A stretch of DNA of 64,000 nt, taken from the NCBI GenBank assembly GCA_905221605.1, contig CAJNDS010002129.1:591041-655040 (forward strand). Direction: 5' to 3'. A model generated the notes under the pieces. It searched no databases. It was not told the origin of the DNA and was given only the letters and a program-made list of their open reading frames with translations. A program made the position numbers and the translations under genes. This DNA comes from Symbiodinium natans (taxonomy: Eukaryota; Sar; Dinophyceae; Suessiales; Symbiodiniaceae). This document shows, piece after piece, positions 23,089 through 35,000 of this stretch. The first letter of the stretch is position 1; each line of letters opens with the position of its first letter.

Positions 23089-26000
23089 GTGATCGGGACG
23101 TTGCACGCCGTAGCGCGCATCTTCTTGCTGCACCGCTCGCATGACTTGCAGATGGCCGTCAGGATGTGATGACAGGAATGAGAGCGAAGAGGTCCCTGGC
23201 CACGGCTGAGAACTGGACTGGCTGCACCCCAAGAACGGGAGATGTGTGGGCACTGCTCCTTTTGCGTCGTGTGTGTGTGTGTGTGTGTTGGTGCAAGTCG
23301 ATATAGCTGATTCGTTGTCAGCGGGTTGACGGATATTTGCAATGCGCAGCTGCGCAAGCCGTGCGACTGCAGAACAGGCGCTTGGAATGTGCTGGAAGGG
23401 TTCGTGCCTGAGATGCTTGTCGAGACTCCAATCCTGTCACAAGCACGGCCGTGCCAAGGTTCTGCCAAGTGGAAGACGGGTGCATAACCAGCCCAAACTA
23501 CCCCGACTACTACCCGGACAGCGACAGCTGCGTGATCGAGGTCGCAGCCAGCCACAGGCTTGCCGGGTGGGTACGGTAGGGCCCTTTGGATGGGCATTCG
23601 TGATCCCTTCCTGAATCGCAGGAAGAGGCCCTTGGGGGTGGTGGACTTCTCGACGGAAGCTGGCTACGATGAGGCATCGCGCGGTAATCGCACGCATGTT
23701 TCGCAGTGTTGTGGCCGTGCCGATGCCTGTTGTAGCTGTGTTGATGCGTGTTGATGCATGTTGTGGTTGGATGTGGGGAGATGGAGGTCACAGTCAACGG
23801 CATGGCTTACTCCGGCACGGAGGGGCCGCAGGGCCAGGTACCGTTCGCACCCATCCGCTGGATGTCGGCACCTCGACTTCAACCAGCACTCTGTTTTTCT
23901 GCATGTCTCAGGTCTCATGTCTTGCCCTTAGCCCGGAGGAACCTTCTCTCAACCCAGGCCTACGAGCCCCAAAACCCCTGAAACCCAAGCAAGCCGAAAA
24001 TTAAAGAAGACGAGAACCCCGCTGCCCTAAGCTCTCCTAAACCCTAAATCCAAAATCAAGAGTCGAAACCACAACCCTCAAACCTCAAAACAGGAGAGAA
24101 AAATCACAGCCTGAAGGCCCAAACGGCCCTCAAATTCAAACCCAAAAGCATCCAAAAGCCCTAAGCCCCGCCAACTTTTGTGAGAGTCGAAATCCCTAAG
24201 CGGCCCTAAACCCTGAACCCTAAACCCTAAGCCCTAAACCCTAGAACCCTATAACCCTATAGCCTAAACCCTAAAACTTTTCAGGATTGGGGCTGGGGCA
24301 GCACGGGCTGGAAGCTCTGCCTTGGCAGGGAGGAGGACACTCACAGTCTGAAACCGGAACTCCAATCCCTTTCCCTCCCTCTGAGTTTAGGGATGTTTAG
24401 GGCTTTGGGTCTAGGGGGGAAGGGCTGTTGAGGACGTTGGCTTGTGATACGCTTGGTCTCCACGGGGAATCCTTCCAGAACTGCGGAGAAAGCACAAAAT
24501 TCAGCTGGGCTCTGCCTCAGCCTTTGTGGACAGGTGCATCAACCTGAACAGTTAGTTACCATCTACTGTAGCCGTGCGCATGCCTCCAACATGTCCTGCG
24601 CGTGCGCCTTGTAAACTCTGGAGCCCAAACTTGGATGCTCGGCACGGCTTGCACCAAACAACACCACCTTACGTGGCCGCTGGTCTGCGCAGGCCTCATT
24701 CTTGCCTTCCACTTTGCCACCCACTTAACAGCTGGCCCCAGACCCAGAAAATGGGGCCGCAAATGGAAACTAGTCTCAAATCGGGGCCACGAGCCTGGCC
24801 GAACAATGCCAGTGGTACTCGCGTCGGGGATGCCCTGGCCGACCGAAAAAAAACAGTGGTATCCCAACATGTATTGGTATGTCTACATGAAAAGACTGCG
24901 AATTTGGGGAGTTTCTCAGTGGAGGTCCAACCCACCGCTGCACTTTTCTTGACTTCTTTTTTCGCAGGACTTGGACTTCTTCCACCTCTCCTGCGACTTC
25001 AGCTTTGGCACCTGCCTTTGGGCTAACTCCGGCAACGCCTCGTGGCGGCGTTTCTCAGATGCTGATGGCTGGTGGCTTGAAGCTGCCGGGAATTCCTCCG
25101 AAGCTCATGAGTTCGTTCTGGAGACGGACTTCACATTCAGCACCAGCGAGGAGAAGGCCCTGTTCTTCTCCTACCAGTTGAACGGCTCGAGCTCTGAGTT
25201 GGTGGTGGAGAGCAGGGCGAACGAGACTGCTTGGCAGCGCCACTTTGAGTCTGCAGGCGCTCAGGGCGGCGTGTGGCAGCAGGCCTTTGTCAAAGTTCCT
25301 GCAGGCACCGTGGCCCTCCGCTTGTCTGCAAGCACTGCCGCCGAGGACGTCGTTCGTATTCAGTCCTTGCAGGCGGTGAATGTGGTGCCCACTTGGGCAG
25401 AAGTTGCTTGCAGCTTTGAGGCCGGTACCTGCGGCTGGTCGACGACTGGAGCAAACCAATGGCGCCGAGCTTATTGGGCCTCGCTTGACGTGGCGTGGGG
25501 CACCGGGCCGTATGCACCTTTCGAGGGCGAGTGGTGTTCTTACACGGAGGCGGATGACACCTTCAACCAGGCGCGGGGGAAAAATAGCATGTAGAGCTTG
25601 GAGCTTGCGAAGCTATTGTTTCCTTCTGATAGGCGAAGGAACGAAGCGTATTTGCTTTCACGCTTCCTCTTTAATGTGCGAATTCATCTATCTCACGGCG
25701 AATTCGCTCTGATGATTTTGCATTCGTTGCAAGTTTTCTCTATCTCTTCTTGAGCTGCGTTCGCTCATGATTCAGACATGTGATTGATTAAGTTGCTGGC
25801 TCAGCTAGCTGCCTGAGTTGTTGAGTTTTTGTTGACTCCACCCCCTCCCTTGGAGCGATTTGTTGGCGGTGAACGATGAAGGATGTTGAAGCTGCGTTGC
25901 TTCTGAGCTGATCTTTGCTCAAGCCCTTTCCGATGCACACGATTCGCTGTTGCAAGTGACCTCACAAAAAAGAAAACGTGAGCGCGTGGCCTTCTCTGTT

Positions 26001-29000
26001 TGTGCGTCGTTTGAGATAGATTCAGGTCGACGACTTCTGATTTTCGATATTGTTTCCGATGAGTTGTCCCTCATCTGCAGTGCAAGCATAGTATCAGGCG
26101 AAACAGCTACTGTTCAGCTCGCTGTTGTGTTCGACCTTCTGGCTGTACCCTGTGCTACACAGGTTACATCTCAGGGGGGCGGTGGGTGTAGGCACCTTTG
26201 TCCAGTTTAGTCCTGGGGCTGCTCCCTTTTGTTGGTTAGGAGGGGGGGGGGACAGCCCTCGCGCGTGGCGGTGCCTGGCCCCCCCCGGGCTTGTGCAGGA
26301 CTTCATCCTGCTCAGCCCGTTGTTTGGTGCATCGGCGGAGACCAGGCACCTCCACTTCTCCTACCACATGCGCGGGGCTGGCATGGGGACTCTTCGACTG
26401 GAAAGCTGGGGCAACAGCTCCTGGACCGAGCTCTTCACTCGCAGCGGAGATCGAGGCAGCCATTGGTACCTCGCCTTCGTTGCTTTGCCACCGGAGGCCG
26501 AAGCCTTGCGCTTTGTGGGCACCACGGGGAATTCCTGGGCAAGCGATATGGCGTTGGATGCAATCGCTGCGGGCCTCCCCAGGGTGGAGGTGGACTTCCA
26601 CCAGCTCTCCTGCAACTTCGGCTCGGACACCTGCCTCTGGTACTCCCCCAATGCTTCTAGTTCTAGCGATTCTGGCTGGCAGCGGGTCGCGGGCGATTCG
26701 GATCAAGAACACCGCTGGTGGCTGCAAGCCTCTGAAAGTGGTGCGGGGCCTTCGGATTTTGTTTTCGAAAGCTCGCCATTCAATATAGCGGAAGAGAAGG
26801 CACTGCTCTTCTCCTACCAACTGGTCGGCTCTGCTGTGCTATCCGTCGAAATCGAGGCCGATGATTGGCAGGCCGTCTTCGTTCTGGAGCCTGCAAACAA
26901 CACTCTAACATGGCAGCAGGCATCGGTCATGGTTCCCCAGAACACGGGCGCAATGCGGCTCCGTGCCCAAGTGACAAACGGGGACCTCGTCAAGGTCGCT
27001 TCCGTCGTAGCGGCGACGCCAGTGCCGAACCTTGCGGACATTAGCTGCGGCTTCGAGGGCTCGAATTGTGGCTGGTGGAGCAATGCCGGCAGCTGGCAGT
27101 CCCGCAGCGGCCCCGCGCCCAACCAGCTCTACACCGGCCCCAGTGCCGCCTTCCGCGACGAGTTCTACGTCCACGTCGAGGCGTATGATGTCATGGCGCA
27201 GGCTCTCGTAGAAACTTTCCGTATTGTAGGCGACCGGCGGATATTGGCGGTCTGGGGGGCCTGTAAAGTAGGAAGAGTCCCAGTGTTGTCCCGCAGCAGC
27301 CGCACCCCTGCAGAGGACGCAGTGTCGCTTGTCAGCCCCCGATTTCCCGAGCTTCCCAGCGACTGCTACTTGGAGTTCGCGTACCACATGCGCGGGTCTG
27401 GCATGGGAGACTTCGAGTTGCAGTACTTCCGCCGGGGCCGCTGGTGGACTCGGTGGTCGCGACGCGGCTCGCAAGGGCCGGACTGGCTCCAGGCAAAAGT
27501 CTCGCTGCCTGCAGGCACGTCGATGCTGCGCTTCGTGAGCAGCAACTCGCAAGCCGGGGAGGATTTTTATGGCACCTTGGCGGTGGATGCAATTGCCGCC
27601 TGGCAGCCCGAGGCCCAGCCTCAGCCATTCCTGACCCTTTGTTCCGGTGAGCAGCACGGCTGTGCACTTCTCTTGGCTGAAGGCCAGGTGAAGTGTTGGG
27701 GAAGGGCCGATGCCGAGGGCCAAGTTGCCTACGGGAGCACCGTGGACGTGGGCACCCTCCCCAAGCAGATGGGCGAGTGGCTTCCGCTGGTTCCCCTTGG
27801 CCAGGGCGCACGGGCCCTCCAGCTGGCCTGCGGCCATGTTCGCAGTTGCGCATTGCTCGATGGTGGGCTTCTCAAGTGTTGGGGCGACAATGACGCTGGA
27901 GAGCTGGGCCAAGGCCACACTGATGACATCGGCAACGATCCAAACGAGATGGGAGACCAGCTGCCACCGGTGGACCTTGGAAGCGGTGTGGTGCAGGTTG
28001 GAATTGGTGGTGACCAGCACACATGCGTGGTGCTCACCGGCGGGCGTGTGAAATGTTTCGGGCGCGGAACCTACCTGGGCTTGGGTGATGGGTCCGGGCC
28101 CGAGAGCCAGTATATCTCACTGTATCTCGTTGTTTGTCTGTGCGCCAGGCGGTGGGGCAGGGAAGGCAGATGAAGTCAGGGGGCGAAGTATGGTGAGGTC
28201 ACACTTTGTGAATTGAGGGTGAACGAGTTCCGAGGCTGAACCGCGGCGACGCGCCTGGCCAGCTGGGTGAGCTCCTCCCGGCTGTTGACCTCGGCACAGA
28301 CTTCCAAGCCGTGCAGCTGGCCTCCGGGGCAGAGCACACCTGTGCTTTGTCGGACCGAGGTGTGGTGAAGTGCTGGGGCCGGGCTCGATATCTTGGCCTG
28401 GGCCTCAGCACGAGTAGCGGTGGTGGCGCTTACATCGGCACCAGCCCCAACGAGATGGGCGACCAGCTCCCTGCAGTGGACCTGCCCCTCCCGGCCGTTC
28501 AAATCGCGGCTGGCCACTTGCACACTTGCGCCGCCGCTCGATTTTGACCTACGCAGGGCATCGGTGCTGAAATTCTTGTAGTTCAATTCCCAACGGGCCA
28601 CAAGTATTCACAAGTTTTGGGTATAGGGTTTAGGGTTGACCTCCGAATCGCCCAAACATCGGATCACTCAACCCCGAATCAATCCCCAAACCCCACAACC
28701 TACAGCCCTAAACCCTACACCCCTGAAAAGCCCTAAACCCCGAAAGCCGAAAGCAGGGGAGGAGGGGCGCCGCAGTGCCCAGGTGCTCGCCGACGGCTCG
28801 CTGCGGTGCTGGGGCCGCGGCGAGGAGGGCCAACTGGGCCTCGGAAACAAGGAAGATGTTGGCAATGCCCCGGGGCAGATGGGCAGCCTTCCGGCAACGG
28901 ATCTCGGCGATGGGATGATGGCCCTTCAGGTCGCAGCAGGAGCTTTTCACACCTGTGCCGTCTTGCAGGATGCATCGCTCAAGTGCTGGGGCTGGGGACA

Positions 29001-32000
29001 GCAGGGCCAGCCCGGGCCTCAAGGGCTCCTCTGACTCATGGCATCTCTCATGGCACGTCGGATGTTTTCGGGGGGCGGTGCCATGCCCAGGCTCGGCCAG
29101 GGAAAGAAGGATGACTTGGGCGACAATCCCGGCGAGATGGGCAACGCCCTGCTGCCCATCGATCTGAACAACCACGAGGTGAGGGAGGTGCGCGCCGGCT
29201 ACAGCCACACATGCGCGGTTCTGGATGACGACTCCACCAGGCCTCGAGTTCCGTGGGATCATGTGAGGTTTGCTTGGAGGACCTGGCAACGACGTAGAGG
29301 ATTAAAGGATGGGAGTTCTGTAGGGGTTTAAAGGACGGGTGATGTACACTGGCAGTGGGTGGCTACAGTCTCTTCTGCTTGTTGCGATATATGCACCATG
29401 TCTTCCAGCAGGTCTGCGGCCGACTTGTTTGCGATCAGTCGGTTGCAAAACCCCCCCCCACCCTATATACCTCATACACAGCTCTAAAGGCCTAGCCCGC
29501 AGCGCGACAGCAGAGAAAGTGGAGACAGGGAGGTAATGAGAACGCAGAGCAGGGCAGACTTGGAGTCCTTGTAGTTTTAGCGCTTGGGTGGGGAAAGCAT
29601 CGTGACCTAGATTGAAAAAGCGGGCTCAGCAGCCTAATGGGCAAGGCATTGCTTTGTAAGTGCCTAGCCATTGCCCAGCAAATCATGGTGGTTGATGTCA
29701 GCCGCGATGTTTTTTGTCCAGCATGTCTCATGGGGTAGTTTCGAGCATGTCGCCGGTCGAGAAAGAGTGTGTGTCCATATATTTGTATTTTCACTGGAAG
29801 TTTAAGAAGACTTGAGGCCTAAGGCGCAAAACGACTCCAGTTGAGTTGCAGGTACACGCAGACTGGAGAGGAATGTGCTCTGTGTTTTGCACCACCATGA
29901 CGAATTCTCATCCGGATAGGAGCAGCCTGTGAACTTCGTGACGAGTATGAATTGCAGGGCGAGTTCAGTGCTAGCAGCCATAGCCTACGTTGTGGTTGCG
30001 CCTCGGGGGCTCGGGAGGAAGGAAGGGTCGAGGGGCTGGTCGGGGGATCTCAAAGGTGCCTGAAGGCGGTCCCCATCCCGAGCGCGCTTTGCCGATGCAT
30101 GTTGCGGCAGGTGCTGGGGTTCCAATGATTATGGCCAGTTGGGCATCGGCAGCCAAGGCGGCGTAGGTGCCTTGCCGGGTCAGATGGGTGCAGCTCTGGC
30201 ACCCACGGAGCTCTTCGTCGTAAAGCCAGGTACCGGAATGGAAGGCTTAAGCCTGACGGGAGGCAATGGTGGCAATGACATCCCCGGCCATGGGGTCCTC
30301 CTTCTGCAGCACAACGGCTCGGTTGGCCTTGTTTGCGACGATGCCTTTGATGACATCGCTGCGCAGGTTGCCTGCCGAGACCTTGGCATGGCTGGGGGGG
30401 TGGCCTTCTCGGAGGACGTGCAGAGCGGCACCATGCTGGCAGACAACGTCAAGTGTTTCGGCACGGAGGTGAGCCTACGCGAGTGCAGCTTCCGAGGGTG
30501 GCAGCTGCACGACTGCACCCCACGAGAAGCTGCAGGCCCGCGGTCGCCACAGGGCTTTGGGGGGGCAAGGCGAGCATTCCTCCGCATGTCTCAGACGATA
30601 AACTAAGAGTGTTGTGAACGAACCCTGAATATGAAGATGCTTGCTTTTGCAGGGGTCCGATGCGAGATGGACGCGTGGAGCGAATACACTTCCGCTGGCC
30701 CCGCCGGGCGTCAGGAACACTCTTTGGTTTGGGATGCGGCCTCACAGTCGGCATTGATGTTCGGAGGCCACGCTAGCAATGCCTTCCTCTACTTTGCCGA
30801 CATTTGGCGCTACCACTGGCCGCTGCGTACCTGGACAGAGATCACGGCCCAGAACGTGGGCCCCGGCACCAGATCCGGACATGCGGCTATTTGGGATGCG
30901 ACTTCCAAGTCCATGTTGATTTTTGCTGGCAAGCACCTGGGAGCTTTCTTCAACGACATCTGGCGCTTCCAAGCCGAGCAAGGTCTCTGGGAGGAGCTCT
31001 CTATCGCATCGCCGCCAGCGGCGAGAGCTTACCACTCGGCGATCTGGGATGCGGGCGGGCGTAGCGTGTTGGTCTTCGGCGGTGAGAACAGCGTGGTGTT
31101 GAACGACCTGCAGCGCTACAGTGTCGAAACAGGGTCCTGGAGTCAGGCAGGTGGGCCGAGTGACCCACGACCCCGCAGCAGGCACACGGCCGTTTGGGAT
31201 GCAGCAACCCGTTACATGCTGGTCTTTGGTGGCTCGGCTAAGTCTGGCCTGCGGGACCCGGGACGAGCGTGCAATCATCACTCCTTGTTGTCCTCGCAGT
31301 TTTCGGCTTGAGCATGTGTCTGTGATATTGTCATTATATGCTTTTATCTTCACGGGGAAGAAGATTGGAAATTAGAGTTTTTGCAATGGAGTTTTCTTCA
31401 TGTATTTATTCACTACATTTTTCAGTTGTACACCTTTATGATTTACCTGTCACATGCATTTCTACATTCACTGTATGCACTTCATTCATAGATTTATTCA
31501 CACTTTATTTCCTCTTTCTTTAGGACCTTTTCTACACGAACAAAAGAAGGGCACAAAGTATATTATATGAGTGTATTACTGCTGAGCAATCTTAGGATTA
31601 AAAGATAGAGTAAAACCCTATAAAAATATTCAATTGGAAGTGAAATGAACTCGCTCATTAATTTCACTCACACCTTGGTACGTTTTCTCGTTCACTTCTT
31701 CTATCTTCTTCAATCATATCTTCACCTTGTTTTTGTAATTTGCAAGGCCCATTATTATTGTAGTGTGTTTTTGGGCCTTTATTGCATTCACTTTTCTCTC
31801 TTGTTAGTTCAGGGGCTCGGCTTCGACTCGTCGTTTGACTTTCCAATTGCTCATCGCCATCGAGGTGCATCCTTGTTTCTCTCAGGTGTGTTTGAGCAAT
31901 GCTGAGAAACGGGTTGCAGTAGCTCTGATGAACACCCGTACGCTTTCTGCAAAGTCTTACATGTTAGGTGGTTGGAGCGGCCAGCAGTACTTGGAGGACT

Positions 32001-35000
32001 TGCACCGCTACGACGCCTGGGCCAACAGCTGGGTCGAGCTCCAGGCCGCCGGGTTCTGGCCCGCCCCTCGCGCCGGGCATGCATCTGCATGGGACCCTGT
32101 GTCGATGAGCATGCTGATCTTCGGGGGCATCCAGGACCGGAACGACAGCTTCGGCTACGACGGCGGCCTCTACAACTACAGCCTCCTCACAAGCTCCTGG
32201 ACACAAGCGGGCTTGCAAGCCTCTGTTCCCGGCCCGGCCGGCCGCACAGGGCAAGCGGTAGTTTGGGATGCGGACTCTCACGGGCTGCTCTCCTTTGGTG
32301 GCTTCAACTCGTCCTACCTCCGCGATACCTGGCGCTATGTGGTCAGCCAGACCCAGCCACCTTTGCTTGTGCAGTGCTACCTGGGCCACGAGTGCCCGCC
32401 ATCTTGGTCACCCGGAGCGGAGGTGAAGCGTGCCTGCGCCGATGATGAGGCCCTAAAAGGCTCGGAGGCCTTGCGTCCCGACAACGAGTCAGCTTCCAAC
32501 GCATCGGCCCTCTTCATGGAGCCGGGGCACCACCGCCTCTGTGAGTGCCAATTCGACAACTGCAGCAATGCCGCCGCCTTTCAAACTGCTGTGGGCTACT
32601 TCAGTGCGTTTGGGCCGTACCAGAACCAGTCTGCGGAGTGCGACCTCGGATCTTCCTGCAAGATCCCCGCATGGAGAGGAGTCGGCATCTCAGCCAACGA
32701 CAGCATCATCGTGCAGAGCCGGTGCAGGACCATGGCGGCTTCCGTGACCTATCCTCAACGCCGTGTGGAGATCTCCTTCAACGAGTCTATGGGCTATTTT
32801 GAGCTCGACATGGGTTTCCTGGAGGAGAGCCCACCTCAGATCCTTGAGCTTTGCTGGTGTCCCGCGGGCAGGCCTTGCGCTTCTGCAGAGGAGTTTCTGG
32901 CCTTAGCGCTGCGACTTCATCTCCTTTGCCCCCCCGGACAATACGAGCTCTCCTCCAACTGCGAGGTTTGCCCTGCGGATTCCTATTGCTCGGGAGGCCA
33001 GCAGTTGAGGAGCTGCCCGCCTGCAAGCACTGCTCCGGTCGGCTCCAGTCAGCACCTCAGCACCTCAGGTTTTCAGACGTGTAAAGCCAGAGTAAGCTGT
33101 GCCATATCCTAAGCCGATGTAAGCTGTATATGCGTAAGCCACGGCTGGTATGGCTGGTGTCTGAGGTCAGCTGGGCCACTGCACGTGCCTTCCTGGGCGG
33201 TACTGGGCCGACGGCGCCTGTCGAAGCTGCCCTGCGGGGTCCACCTCGGAGGCCGACTTTTCCCTTCTTTTGCGACCAGGTGGCCATCTCTCGTGTGTTT
33301 CTATGTGTTTCTGTATTTCGGTTAGCGTGCCCGTAAATCGGTCGTGGGCTTGCAATCATTGGCGAACTACGACCTGCCTTCTCTCATGAATATGCTCAGT
33401 GACAGTAGACCGGCTAAATAGTCTTAACAGGCCAATGAACTGAATGTGTCTTTGAATTGGGCGAGATTCAGTCACGAACGCAGTGAGGAAGCGAGATGAG
33501 AGCAGGAGCACACAGAATACGTTGACGATGCGAATGTCCCGAACGTGCCTAATGACAGTACCTCAACCAGCAAGCGATACGAATGAAGTGAGTGAGCGGT
33601 GTGAAGTGGAAAGCAAAAGCCCAAGCTGCAGGAGGCGTCGATTGCGGGGGTCGTTTGCTGTTCAGGCTTGCAGACCCATCTTGCTGCTCCTACACCCCGA
33701 AATTATATATAGACATGCACAGGTTCTTTGCAGGTGAGTGGCACGGTTTTCTGACTAGGTCAGCACACGAACACTGGATTCCAATTTCGTCCCACAGCCC
33801 AGACCCCACAGCCCGCTTTCGTTCACATTCTCACTGAGCCTAGGGAACGAAGTGCATAGTAAGTCCCTTGTGAGCTCGGGGCTTGACCTCAGACGAGCTG
33901 GGAGGCGGGAGCTACGAACTTGACTTCGTGCACGTGCATGCCGGGCTTTGTGAACATTCTGCCCGACGACCCGTCAGCGTGTGAGGTGTGCGGCTTCGGC
34001 TACTTTTGCAGTGGCACCACTCACCGGGAGCAATGCAACATTTCCCAGACCACCGAGACCGAGACAGCCGGCCAGCTGTCAGACTGCGTCTGCGTGGCGG
34101 GCACTTTTCTAGAGGACGGGCTTTGCATGCCCTGTGAGGTTGGCTACTTCAAGGTCAACAGCGGAAACCTGCCCTGCACCCAGTGCGCGGTCGGCACCTA
34201 CAGCAACATGACAGGGGCCATCCAGCCGTGTGAATGCAGTGCTGGCTATGGCTACGACGACAAGAATGCGGAAGCGGGCCCCACGCCTTGCACGCCTTGT
34301 GCCGAGGGAGAGTACAAGGCGACGGTGGGCAACGTGCTGTGTGACAGGTGCTCCTTGGAGAAGACCTCCCAAATGGCGTCCACATCGGTCCTCGACTGTT
34401 ACTGTCGCCCGGGCCTGGCTCCCGACGGAGACGAAGGAGACGGTTGCCGGACCTGCTCGGAGGGCTTCTTCTGCCCTGGTGCCACTGGTGCAGGCGAGAA
34501 CAACGGCGAGCAACTGGAGCAACCCTGCCCTGTCGGTGCCAGCTCGCCTGCCGGCTCCAGCACCCAGTCAGACTGTACTTGTTTGCCAGGTCGCTACTCG
34601 ACTGGCTCGTCCTGCGAGCCTTGCCCAGCTGGGCGCTACAAGCCCACCGCCAGCAACGACCCGTCGTGCCCATTGCAATGCCCGACCAACTCCAACAGCC
34701 CGATCAAATCCATCAGCCTCTCCAACTGCTCCTGCACAGCCGGGTACTACGCAGTGCTCGACACAGCAGGCTTGCTCTCCCGGTGTGCGAGCTGCGAGTC
34801 CTTCACCCAACTGAGCTGCCCTGGCGGCTTCCAGGATCCGAACGCCAGCGTCCCCCTCCACCGCCAGCCCCTCGCCCTTCCAGGCTACTTCCAAACCGGC
34901 ATCACCGCAGCCACCAAGTGCAATGTCCTCTCTCAGGATGGCCTGGGAAGCGCTTGCCTCGGCGGGCACCTTTGCGTGGAAGTGGCTGTGCTGGGCTGCT

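Noticed and set aside
24568-25026. Open frames upstream of the first MAM exon
   Set aside because: They change frame against the MAM exon at its AG acceptor and have no CUB or MAM motif; kept as intron.
26905-28020. Minus-strand open frame of 371 codons, the longest on that strand
   Set aside because: It is the exact opposite of the MAM and RCC1 exons; GC-rich coding DNA often leaves such antisense frames open.
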